Shown: positions 49,817-59,705 of the stretch, one piece after another
How the letters are laid out: each line of letters opens with the position of its first letter
Position numbering within the stretch: position 1 is the first letter of the stretch
DNA from: Tipula vernalis
Taxonomy: Eukaryota; Arthropoda; Insecta; Diptera; Tipulidae
DNA length: 64,000 nt
Assembly: GCA_958295665.1 (NCBI GenBank)
Contig: OY282558.1
Location: 69,428,789 to 69,492,788, forward strand
Direction of reading: 5' to 3'
Made by a program: the position numbers and the translations under genes
Notes under the pieces: model-generated
The model's database searches: none
What the model was told of the DNA's origin: nothing
What the model saw: the letters and a program-made list of their open reading frames with translations, nothing else

Positions 49817-52800
49817 TAAAACTAACATTTAATGATAAATCTATTAATTGTTTAATATATACTGGTTCAGATACCAGTTTATTAAAACCAAATACTCTTA
49901 ATTTTAAAGAAATATAATTAGAAACTCCTATTATGTATAATTCTTTAGGAGGTCCCAATTTTGTAAATAAAAAAATAATCACGCCAATTCCAAAGGAACT
50001 AGTAAAAACTGGTACATTAGAATGGAAAATTTTTCCTCTAAAGAGTGAAAAATATGACGCGATTATCGGAATGAACTTTTTAATTCCTTTTCAAGCTGAA
50101 GTTGATATACAAAATGAATATCTGAAGATATTTAATCAGCATAAAATCCCTTTCGAAATAATTGGATATCCCCGTGATCTTACCGAAGTAAATCACTTAG
50201 AACCAATTGTTTCACAAGAGGAAATTTTCTCTAAAATAAACCAAAATAGTTTAAACAATGAAGAAAAAGAAAATTTAAAACATTTATTATCCAAAAATAA
50301 AGATTTATTTTATGAAGAAAGTGACAATTTGACTTTCACTCACGAAATAACTCACGAAATTAAATTAACAAATGAGAATCCTATATATTGTAAATTATAC
50401 AGATATCCGCAAATACACGAAAAAGAAATAAAAAAACAAATCAAGGATATGTTAAAACAAGGAATTATTAGGGAATCGAATTCACCCAATAATTCTCCCC
50501 TTTGGATTGTACCGAAGAAAATGGACAATTCAAATACAAAAAAATGGAGAATTGTCATTGATTATAGAAAGTTAAATGAAATTACTATAAATGATAAGTT
50601 TCCAATACCTAATATAGAAAATATATTAGATAAATTGGGTAGAGCCCAATATTTTACAACTTTGGATCTAGCGAAGGGATTTCATCAAATCCTAGTAAGC
50701 AAAAAACACCAAAATAAAACAGGGTTTTCTACACCATTCGGACATTACGAATATGTTCGAATGCCTTTTGGATTGAAAAACGCCCCTGCCACCTTTCAAA
50801 GATTAATAAATTCAGTACTAAGGGAACATATAAATAAAATATGTGTAGTCTATCTTGATGATATATTAATATTTAGCACTTCTCTACAAGAACACATAAT
50901 TAATGTAAATCAAATATTTGAAAAATTAAGAAAAGCAAATTTAAAAATCCAAATATACAATGTAACTTCTTTTGTAAAGAGACCGAGTATTTAGGTCATT
51001 TGTTAACGACAGAAGGTGTAAAACAGTTCAAAGAAAATAGATGATATAGCACAATTAAAACTCCCAGTAACTCAAAAACAAATTAAATCATTCCTAGGTA
51101 TCACAGGATACTATAGAAAATTTATCAAGGACTATGCCAGAATAGCGCAGCCTATGACGAAATATCTCAAAAAGAATAGTAAAGTAAATAAATTAGATCC
51201 ATCTTATATTCACGCTTTTGAGCAACTAAAATTACTACCCATCCAATTCTCAAATATCCCGATTTCAACAAACCATTCGTATTAAATACAGACGCCAGTC
51301 AATTTGCAATTGGTGCAGTTTTGCTTCAAGAAAACCATCCCATAGCATTCGCCAGCCGAACGCTAAATGATCATGAAATTAGATATACTCGTAACACTAC
51401 GGAAAAAGAACTATTGGCAGTCATATGGTCAGTAAAATATTTTAGACCGTACATATATGGAAAAGAATTCGAACTTAAAACAGACCATCAAGCATTAAAA
51501 TGGTTACACACTAAATATTTAGGCAAAGATTTAAACCCAAGACTCCAAAGATGGATACTATCTTTAGGAGAGTACAACATAAAAATAAATTATTTAAAAG
51601 GAAAGGAAAATAAAATAGCAGATTTTCTAAGTAGAATAAACAATGATAAACACGAAATAAATGAAATTAGTGAAAGTTTTGGAATTAACGAAATGTTCGA
51701 AGCTAACGAAGGGAGAAACAATTTCCTACAAAACCCCCCTTCCCAACATGAAGTTAATAATGAAGAAATAGTAAACGAAAACCAAGACAACATATCCATT
51801 CAAGCGACAATACATTCACAAGAAGAAAATTTAAACGACGAACTAACATTCTTAGACACTATAGTAAACCGATTTAGAACACAGATAATAATTACAGAAA
51901 ATTTCACTAACGAACTTGAAAATATATTAGGGAATCGTCGGATTAACATAAATCCAAATATAAATCACATAGAGTTAATTAATAAACTTAAAACATACAT
52001 ATCGTCAACAAAAGTAGCCATATATTCTGAAATATCTGATCACGATTTACATGTAATATTTCAAGTATTAATCAAAGAATTTCCAAATACCAAATTCATT
52101 AAATGCAGACATTTTGCACAAGACGTAGAAACAGAGGAAGACTTAATTAAGATTTTATCCATACAACACAAAAAACAGAAACATCCCGGTATCATAGCAC
52201 TTTATGAAGATTTAAAGTTTAAAATCTACAGTAAAAATTTGAAAATTACAATAAATAAAATTACGAACAATTGTGACGTTTGTAACACAGGGAAATACGA
52301 TAGGAACCCAATCAAACCAAAACTACATAAGACAGAAATACCGACAAACAAAAATCAAATCGTTCATATAGATACGTATATTAATAAACAACAACCTTTT
52401 CTTATTTTTATTGACAAATTTACAAAATTCGCAACGGCTTATCCGTTACAAAACAGAAATTTTACAGACATTATTGAAAAATGTAAAATGTATATTAACC
52501 ATAGGCTGGAATAGGCTCGGGGGGGAATATGCTTTGAGTTTCACGCCAGTGGATGTGTTTTTTCTCAAAATTATTTTTTTTTAAATTTTTTTTTTTGTCG
52601 CAAATCAAAATTTACGTCAACGCTCGAGCCATGCAGATATCATCCCGAAAACTAACAGACAAGGTGGAGTAAGATAAAGAAATCGTTATAAATCCATTTT
52701 CTTACAAATTTGGTAAAGTTTGAGGGTCAAGGGCAATGATCGAGTGAAGCCAAAAGAAGCTGATGTATATACTTGTTTCAAGCAAAGAAAAGGCTAGGAA

Positions 52801-53546
52801 TTAGCGCTGCTACTGGTGAAAGTGTTGCTGTATTTTTTTTTTTTTTTTTTTCTTTTTTGTTCCAACTCTTTTGGTACACTCTATTGTGAATGAGCTGATG
52901 CTCAAAATAGAGTGTGCCGAAAACTATGTAAATTCAAAAGTGCACAATAAATAAATAAATAACAATAAATAACCACAAAAAACCCAGAAAAATAATAGCT
53001 GATAATGAATTTAAGCATATCAATATAAAAAAAATTTTAGATAAAGAAGGTATAGAATTACATTTAACAAAACCTAACAGCCACACAAGTAATGCCGACG
53101 TAGAAAGACTTAACAATACACTGACAGAAAAATTAAGAGTTTTAAATATAGACCAACCCAGTCCTATAATGTATCAAATGTTAGAAGCAATAAAAAGCTA
53201 CAATAATCAGTATCACAATACCATTAAATGCACCCCAATAAAAGCAGAAGAGGGCATTAATCAAGAAGAAATTTACAAGAATTTAGTTGATTCCCAAACA
53301 AAAAGGTTAACTATACACAACAAAAATAGAGAGGAATATACAGAAACTAGGTAACAAGGTTACATAAAAAATTATAAATCACTCAGACATAAAGACCAAC
53401 CAAAATTCAGATTACTTAATTTAACTAATATACATCCTACAAATATTAAAAGACCGTTAAAATTCGCAGATAATAATGACAACATTGCTCTTAATACTAA
53501 CAATGACGAAATTAACGAAAGCACAAATTCAAGTAGAGAAAATTGA
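49808..53546 (+). pseudogene. errantivirus pol (protease, RT, RNase H, integrase), broken
   Basis: Protease: the active site reads YTGSDTS at 49,858-49,878, so the catalytic Asp is replaced by Tyr; a TAA follows near 49,915. RT (49,933-50,994): VIDYRKLNE, FTTLDLAKGFHQI, FGLKNAPATFQR and YLDDILIF are all intact. Frameshifts lie near 50,990 and between 51,030 and 51,320 around FLGITGYYRKF. RNase H (about 51,290-51,640) has LNTDASQFAIGAVL and ELKTDHQALKWL. Integrase: zinc region near 52,170-52,290, then the core (IVHIDTY) is split by a 468-bp insertion at 52,502-52,969; beyond it the frame continues with the second catalytic Asp (IADNEF) and Glu (VERLN). Another TAA lies at 53,352. The end overlaps the env start by about 70 bp in another frame. 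Confidence 0.8.
52502..52969 (+). mobile_element. small A-tailed retrotransposed insertion (SINE or truncated LINE)
   Basis: About 468 bp interrupts the integrase frame and is flanked by the 6-bp direct repeat TAACCA (52,496-52,501 and 52,970-52,975). Its right end is an (AATA)n tail at about 52,945-52,969. Near the tail a 13-bp stem (52,873-52,885 with 52,906-52,918, one G-U pair) encloses a second 5-bp stem, tgagc/gctca. Without the insertion plus one repeat copy, the integrase frame would be continuous. No A/B box or ORF is seen, so the source family is unknown. Confidence 0.75.
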
Positions 53547-54987
53547 AAGCAACACAGGATATACTATTCTTCGAGAAAGCGAGACATTTTTACCCAAATC
53601 TTACAATTATTCATTGCACATAATCGACATAGTAGAAATAGAAACTCTAATATTAAACCTGAGGTCAACAGTGAGGGAAATGACAGTAGAGCTTACAAAA
53701 CACTTTATTAAATCTACATTATTTAAAGACGTAGACAATTTACTTTATAAATTAATGACTTTAAAAGACGGACATCACTCAATACATAAACGAGGTTTAG
53801 TAAATTTCATAGGAACAATAAACAAGTGGATATCAGGAACAATGGACGATGAAGACAGACAATTAATTAATAAACATTTATACATAATTGATCAGAATAA
53901 CGAAAATCTAGCTGTAAACATAAATGAACAAATTAAAATTAATAATAACTTTAACAACACTATAAACAAATTATATAATACAATGTTGGAAGATAGAAAA
54001 ATTATTAAGGATTTTATTATAAACAGAGATAACCAAACTCTACTTAGATTAATGATATATGATATAAAATTAAAAATATATGAAATAGATAGAATTATAA
54101 GTGAATTACAAGATAATATAGTATTTAGTAATCTTAACATTATACATCCATCTTTGTTAACTCATGAAGAGATTGTAGAATACAAAATAGATGCTAGTAA
54201 AATAAAAAATTTAAAAGTAGGATATTCTAAAACTAATAATAATAAATTGATATTATTAATCAAAATTCCCAGTTGCATGGAAAAAGCAAATACAAAATTA
54301 AGTATACCCCTGTCAAATATTAATGATTGTAGTTCAATAAATTATGAGATCACTAAAACATTTGAAATTAACAATACCTATTATGAATACAATACAAATA
54401 AAGCATTTCATGAATTAAATAATTTAAAACACTGTATATTAACAAAAAATTGTCAAAATATTAAAAACTGTGATACAGAAATTTATAGCATCAATGATAA
54501 TAGTATATTAATACAATTGGCTAATAAAATAATTTTAACATCAAATTATGATGAAAGAACATTCGAATTGAATGGAAATTATTTTGTAAAATTTTTTAAC
54601 TGTAGCATTAGCATAAATAACAAAACCTTTTATAATAATATAAAGGAAGTAAATAATGATTACATCATTCAAAATCTAGATTATAAGTCAGAGAATAACA
54701 CATTTATATTTAAGGAAATAATTTTGGAAACCAATAAAAATATAAATGAAATAAAATTGTTGAAATTTCATAAAATATTAACATATTCAGGAATAAGCAT
54801 AATACTAATAATAGTAATAGCATTAATAATAATATTGATTATCTATATAAAGTTTAAACAAAATAAAATAAATATTAAATTTACAAATAGAGTTCATGAG
54901 AACTTTACTCTTAACGAAGGGAGAGTTACATTCCGAGAAATGGAATCGCAACAAAATAAAGATGCTCATAATACAATTTTATACTAA
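53476..54987 (+). CDS. errantivirus envelope protein, open frame intact
   Basis: 503 codons without interruption. Envelope proteins of this group derive from insect virus fusion proteins and act at membranes. An N-terminal signal-peptide-like stretch (MTTLLLILTMTKLTKAQ) starts it. A dibasic Lys-Arg at residues 105-106 (SIHKRGLVNFIG) resembles the proteolytic cleavage site before a fusion-peptide-like hydrophobic segment. Coiled-coil-like stretches follow at about 135-215. Cys pairs lie at 267-334, with many N-glycosylation motifs. A transmembrane helix is at about 437-459, with a short cytoplasmic tail to 503. The last ~22 codons overlap the LTR start. In this group env is normally made from a spliced RNA. 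Whether this copy is expressed is unknown. Confidence 0.8.
   Translation: MTTLLLILTMTKLTKAQIQVEKIESNTGYTILRESETFLPKSYNYSLHIIDIVEIETLILNLRSTVREMTVELTKHFIKSTLFKDVDNLLYKLMTLKDGHHSIHKRGLVNFIGTINKWISGTMDDEDRQLINKHLYIIDQNNENLAVNINEQIKINNNFNNTINKLYNTMLEDRKIIKDFIINRDNQTLLRLMIYDIKLKIYEIDRIISELQDNIVFSNLNIIHPSLLTHEEIVEYKIDASKIKNLKVGYSKTNNNKLILLIKIPSCMEKANTKLSIPLSNINDCSSINYEITKTFEINNTYYEYNTNKAFHELNNLKHCILTKNCQNIKNCDTEIYSINDNSILIQLANKIILTSNYDERTFELNGNYFVKFFNCSISINNKTFYNNIKEVNNDYIIQNLDYKSENNTFIFKEIILETNKNINEIKLLKFHKILTYSGISIILIIVIALIIILIIYIKFKQNKINIKFTNRVHENFTLNEGRVTFREMESQQNKDAHNTILY
54916..54923 (+). other. polypurine tract of errantivirus
   Basis: GAAGGGAG lies directly before AGTTAC, the typical LTR start of this group. 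It would prime plus-strand DNA synthesis. It is inside the env reading frame. Confidence 0.65.
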
Positions 54988-55270
54988 CAACATAAAATAT
55001 TATCATGACCTAAAATTATTATTATAAATTTAATGTATCATATTTTATGTAAATCAAATTATTGTTTTGTCTAACAAAATATTCATTTTTAATTAATAAG
55101 CAATAAGCATTATCAGTTATAAAATAACATGTTGAACCATGTTTATAAAATATATTATAAAGAAAAATCATGTAACTAAAAAACTTAAGAAAGGATTTGT
55201 TACGACTGGCATGCGTCTCCACTTGAAGCAGAAAAATTCTATTGCGAAAACTCCAAACGCTCAAATAGTT
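54924..55270 (+). repeat. 3' LTR of errantivirus (right end uncertain)
   Basis: It starts AGTTACATTCC after the polypurine tract. The env stop is at 54,985-54,987, inside it. No second full copy exists in the window, so the end cannot be fixed; 55,270 is an estimate from where the composition changes. Confidence 0.4.
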
Positions 55271-56499
55271 TGAATTTTTTTTTTATATACCATGACCACC
55301 ATAGGGTTGTATATACATACGCTCTGATCTATGCTTTCCCAAAATTCAAATTAATATTCTCACCGATTGTTATGTAAAAATATTTTATTTTGCTTTCCCC
55401 TGCATTTACTTGTTTTCTATATTATCATGTACAAGCATATATATTTCTTGCGAGATGGTGTGTGTATGTGTATTGTGTGGTGTGAGATGGAATGTTTACA
55501 ATGCGAAAATGTCCAGTCTCGAATATTCCATTTTTCTTGTTGATGTTATTGGCTTGAGTTAACGCGTGATATTTGCTTTGTGTGGGGAAGAGAACCGATC
55601 GGCTGATTAGACATGGAGCCGAAGCGACCGTACAACTGAGTGTATATATATGTTCGTCGTCGTTGGTGGTTTCATTCGTTGTATTTGTGCACATATAAAC
55701 AAAAAAAAGAAAAGAGAACATAAACATGAATAAAGATTTTATAATAATAAAAAAAAAAAATAATAAAACTGATTGTGAGTGTGCACAGATACAGCGAGCG
55801 GGACAAACAGCGATGCGAGGGGAGAGATAGGAGGGGGAAAATTTTCTGATTTTTTTGTAGTTGATGTAAAATATTTTTTTTTGATTAGTTAGTCGAGTTT
55901 GAGTTTTTGGTTGACGATAAGTCACCTTTTTTTTTTTTTATATAAAAAATTAAAAATAAAAAATCTAGTTTTCGCATTGATGTGACGATAAGTCTAAAAT
56001 TTTTTTTTGATAAATGAAAAAAAAATAAAAGTCAAGTTTAGATTCTTGTTGAGTAAAGTCGAGTGAATTTTCGAGGTTCGTTATATTGACGGTAAATTTT
56101 AAATGGTTTTGCTTGGACTAAATTAGCGACCATGTTATTACTTTGGCCAATGTCGTCAAATTCAAGTAAATTTTTTTTGTGATAATAGTTAATTTTTTTT
56201 TATAACTGGGTTTTTTTTGTTATGTGCGCGGTGGAATGTATATCACCGCAGAAAAATTATAAACCACCATCTTAAGTTTGTAAACAAAAAAAAAAAAAGG
56301 AACAATAGACAAAAGAAGGAATTAACTTCCTAATGATGTGTATTAATTTTATAAACATTAATAATATTAATAAGATCGATTAGTGTATTTATCATATCTG
56401 TAAATTAAATCCATACCCATCTGCGAATGGGGTATATATTTCTTGTGTTAATTTACTAGACAATAAATTGAATAATAAAAATTGTTGATGGCTATGAAA
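55271..56499. other. AT-rich stretch, no supported gene
   Basis: Contains a T/G-rich run (about 55,455-55,495), poly-A/T tracts and a purine-rich segment near 55,795-55,850. The open frame at 55,425-55,925 on the minus strand is low in recognisable features. Part of this may belong to the U3 region of the element to the right. Confidence 0.4.
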
Positions 56500-57917
56500 G
56501 CGTAAATTAGTTGTTGAGTTTTACCTTTCCTACTTTATTTTTTTTTGATTGTGGCGTGAACCTTTTGGTGAAATAAAAAAAAGAAAAAAAAGAGAAATCT
56601 GGAAACTGTTTTGGTGCCAATTTAAATAAAAAAAAAAAAAATATATTATTTTCTTTTGTGCCGTTCGACAGAGTTCGACTATAAAAGGTCAACCTTCGGA
56701 TTAACGTGTGTTTTATGGTACGATACACTGAATCCGGTTATTGAGTGTGTTTGGATCGGACGGATCTACATACGATAATATTCCCGCCCTTGTGGGCCGG
56801 GCAGCATTTTGGTGAGGGGGATCCTGCGTCGGCGCTGGTTGCGGTGGTCGGACGGGCCAAGGTGGGTAAGAAATAAAAAGGTACGCTATTCAGGGTAAAA
56901 ACAACTTGTAAATTTTAAATTGTAACAGTTGTTTTTCCCCCTATTATTTTTCCTATATATTATATATTTGTTTTGTGCGGTCATACTCGCGATCTGTGGT
57001 GATGCACCGGTTTGGTGGAAATCCCACACCGAGCAAATATCACGCCTATTTCATCTTTTCACCGTTGTTTGAGTGATTGCGTTTGGAGTTTTCGCAATTT
57101 TTCTTTTTGCTTCGCTTCGGTTCGGTTGTCCGCTTTGGGTGTGGTTCGACCACATAGCGGTCCCTTTTTCTGTTTCAGGTACTTTGGTGTTATTTTCCTT
57201 TTTTTCATGATTTTTTTGGAACAGTGATTAGTGAAAGTAAAATTTTAATATAACGTAGAATCAGTGGTAACGTAGTTTTCTAACGAATTTTTTCAGTTTT
57301 TACTTTTACCGTAACAATTTTTTTTCTTTTCTTGCATTTTTAACTGTCGTGTGCTAACCGCACCATGTGCGCGTAAATAAATAATTGATCGGGTGATGTG
57401 AGGTGGGGTCATGCGAAGGGTCGGCCTTTTTCCATCCTTTTCCGTGCGTGCCGTTCGTTCCTCCAGGACAGGCTGTGCTGGAGGGCGGCACGCCACATGA
57501 GTTGATCGCGTCGGGGTGACGGTCTCGTTCCGGGGGATTGTCGCTGGGATTGTCATGCGGGCGTCCCTCCTTCATAAATGGCATCGGGAGCCGTCGCGAC
57601 TGGGAAACAGCATCCCAGTAGGCGGGCCGATGAGGGGAGGCCCGTGTGGCAGTCACGGCGGTAGTCGCCTGGGATTGAGACGGTCACTCCGAAACGATCA
57701 CTCCCGGCTTATTATTTCCTTTTGCCGCTGAGGCCGCGGCAGTGTAATTGTTAATTTCCATTTGCCCCTCTAATTATGTTCATCATGCGGTTATTCAAGC
57801 ATGAGAAATATGTCTGAGAATCCCCACGCCGCACCGTGAGCTCTAGCCAGCTACTATACCGCATCAGACCGCTATTCTCATGTCTGTTAACGTAATCCCT
57901 TTTGGGATTTCGTTACA
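56500..57917 (+). repeat. putative 5' LTR of Osvaldo-like gypsy element (left end unknown)
   Basis: The right end is set by TTACA at 57,913-57,917 next to a primer binding site. TATAAAAGG at 56,680-56,688 would be the U3 promoter and AATAAA at 56,872-56,877 the polyadenylation signal in R, so R plus U5 would be over 1 kb, as in Osvaldo-type LTRs. The last 28 bases form a 12-bp stem with one mismatch and a TTTT loop (57,888-57,915). A shorter LTR starting TGTAATTG at 57,742 (176 bp) is the alternative, but it has no TATA box or AATAAA. The left end cannot be fixed because the 3' LTR is outside the window. Confidence 0.45.
56680..56688 (+). promoter_or_regulatory. TATA box
   Basis: TATAAAAGG, a full match to the metazoan consensus, preceded by GC-containing sequence. 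Transcription would start near 56,710. It most likely drives the gypsy element's RNA; a host promoter is not excluded, since a splice-donor-like AAG/GTGGGT follows at 56,862. Confidence 0.5.
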
Positions 57918-57918
57918 G

Positions 57919-57934
57919 TGGCGCCCAAGTTCGG
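57919..57934 (+). other. primer binding site (tRNA-Lys type)
   Basis: TGGCGCCCAAGTTCGG begins one base after the LTR end. The first ten bases, TGGCGCCCAA, complement the 3' end of insect tRNA-Lys(CTT) including CCA; the rest matches poorly. It would prime minus-strand synthesis. Confidence 0.6.
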
Positions 57935-59705
57935 CTAATTAAATTCAATTTTTCGACTTTTCATTTTTCAGATTTTTTTTTTCAAACTTGTTGTGAGCAT
58001 CACGTACAAAGTCCAACGCTTGCGTTGTTTGATCTGTACGGATGCTCACATCAATGTTTCCCTTGTCCGGTTGGCACCCTCATCTGTATTGTAACCAGCG
58101 TATGCTGTTTGATTACATACAGTTGTGAGTGTCAATCCCTATTCTCAGTTCATCGGGTGAGTGGGTCTACCATTTCCGCCATGTGGCGTTAGATTGTGGT
58201 TAGACTCATTTTTCCTTTGTTCTGAGTTTAGCTTTCTTCAATTTTTTATTTTCTATTTTGCAGATCTACGTACCCTTAAGTAATTTACTTCAATTTTTTC
58301 AGTTAATTTTATTTTGATCCAACTACCTTCATGGGGAGCGATCCAAGCGTGTTCTGACTTCGAGTCATTCGACCTCGCTGGATCGTTTGCCATGTTGGTT
58401 CCGTGTGCCATGAGCATTGAGATTGCGGACTTGTTGTTTCCACCAATGTGGTGTTGATTGGACAGTTCGTGGTCTCATTGGTCAATGGCACATCCTTAGT
58501 TCATTCTTTTGTTAATTTTCTATTTCTTATCTTCTTTAATTAAAATTATTGGACCTCAGCGGTGTTATTATTATATTTAGCAGTACCCCGCGTCTCATGG
58601 TGGAGCTCTAAGAGTGCGGCTGTGAGGCCAACGGGGGAGGAGACCAACCATTTTTTTATTATTACTTATTATTATTTTACCACCGGCCCAACGCATGGCC
58701 ACACCGATCATCATTCGATCAACTCTCTCTTTATTTTTCTTTATTTACTTTCACTTTTCACTGTTTGTGAAAATTTTATTTTTTTCTCGTCGTCATCTTT
58801 TTCTCTCTATTCCTAATTCCTTACAGCATAGTGGAGCAGCTAATTTTCTACGTATATTCGCTTTATTTATCGATTTATTACCTTACTATTTTTCTTTATT
58901 TTTTTTATTAGTTCATTTAAAAATTAATCGATTTGTCGCTCGTTAATAAATTAAGCCAATTTATTTTTGATTTTTTTTGATTGAACTTTTGTTATAAACA
59001 TTTTTTTTTATTGTTACGCAACTATTACAAAATTAAATGAACGCCAGTGTATCATCGTGTGATAATCCTTCAAGTACGGTTTTGATCAGCGTTTGAGTGA
59101 GCGGCAGTCAACAATTGACGCGAGTGAGTCCTTGTGACAGTAATAATATTCTCGTAGCTCCTCACGTTTCCCGACTTGTGGATGTCCACGTTATTATTGA
59201 AGTTCTAATTTAATTTTGCGGATTTAGTTAATTAATTTAATTTTTTTTCTCAATAATAAATATAATTTGGTTTTATATATTAACTTGGTTTTTAATTAAT
59301 TTTATTTAATTTTGTCTAATCAATTCCTTTGAATTTCGCTTAAATAATTAATTTAATTTTATTTGGTAAACGGGTATACTTATAATTTTCTTTAGGTTTG
59401 GGGAATAATTTTTTGTGATAACGCTAGTGTTATCCTTTCCATACTTTGGATTTATTTAACTACGTAATATTATTATTGTGTTTAGTTGTTTTCAATTTCT
59501 GGGATAAAATATTCCCATTTTCAATTTATAAATTCTTTTCTTGGGTAATTTTTTTTCTGAATTTAAACAAGTAAACAATTTTTTTTTGCAAACGGTTTAT
59601 TGTTAGAATATTAGTTTTAATTTTGTCCATCTTCTCGTTTTTTTTATATACATATCTATATATATTTTCTGTTCCTCCATATATTGAATTTTGAACTATC
59701 ACAAT
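57935..59705 (+). other. long untranslated leader of the gypsy element
   Basis: About 1.8 kb between the primer binding site and the gag ATG. The first part is pyrimidine-rich with many short upstream open frames (for example 57,902-58,192 and 58,562-58,816), none recognisable; the last 500 bp are very T-rich. Long leaders are known from Osvaldo/Ulysses-type elements. How ribosomes reach gag (intron, internal entry or shunting) is not visible. Confidence 0.5.

Larger units (their letters stand above)
48806..55270 (+). mobile_element. errantivirus (insect endogenous retrovirus, 17.6/ZAM-like), broken
   Basis: Gag, pol and env follow on the plus strand, the layout of the env-bearing gypsy-group elements of insects. 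A polypurine tract and an LTR-like AGTTAC start lie at the end of env. The 5' LTR is missing or cut to 27 bp (48,806-48,832 equals 54,923-54,949). Gag and pol contain stops, frameshifts and an insertion, whereas env is uninterrupted. The right end is uncertain because no complete LTR pair exists in the window. Confidence 0.8.

Noticed and set aside
57293..57731. Overlapping GC-rich open frames on both strands
   Set aside because: They lie in the putative LTR; GC-rich sequence keeps several frames open at once and none resembles a protein.
57742..57917. A short 176-bp LTR (TGTAATTG...GTTACA)
   Set aside because: Has plausible ends, but lacks a TATA box and a polyadenylation signal, both of which lie further upstream; kept only as an alternative.
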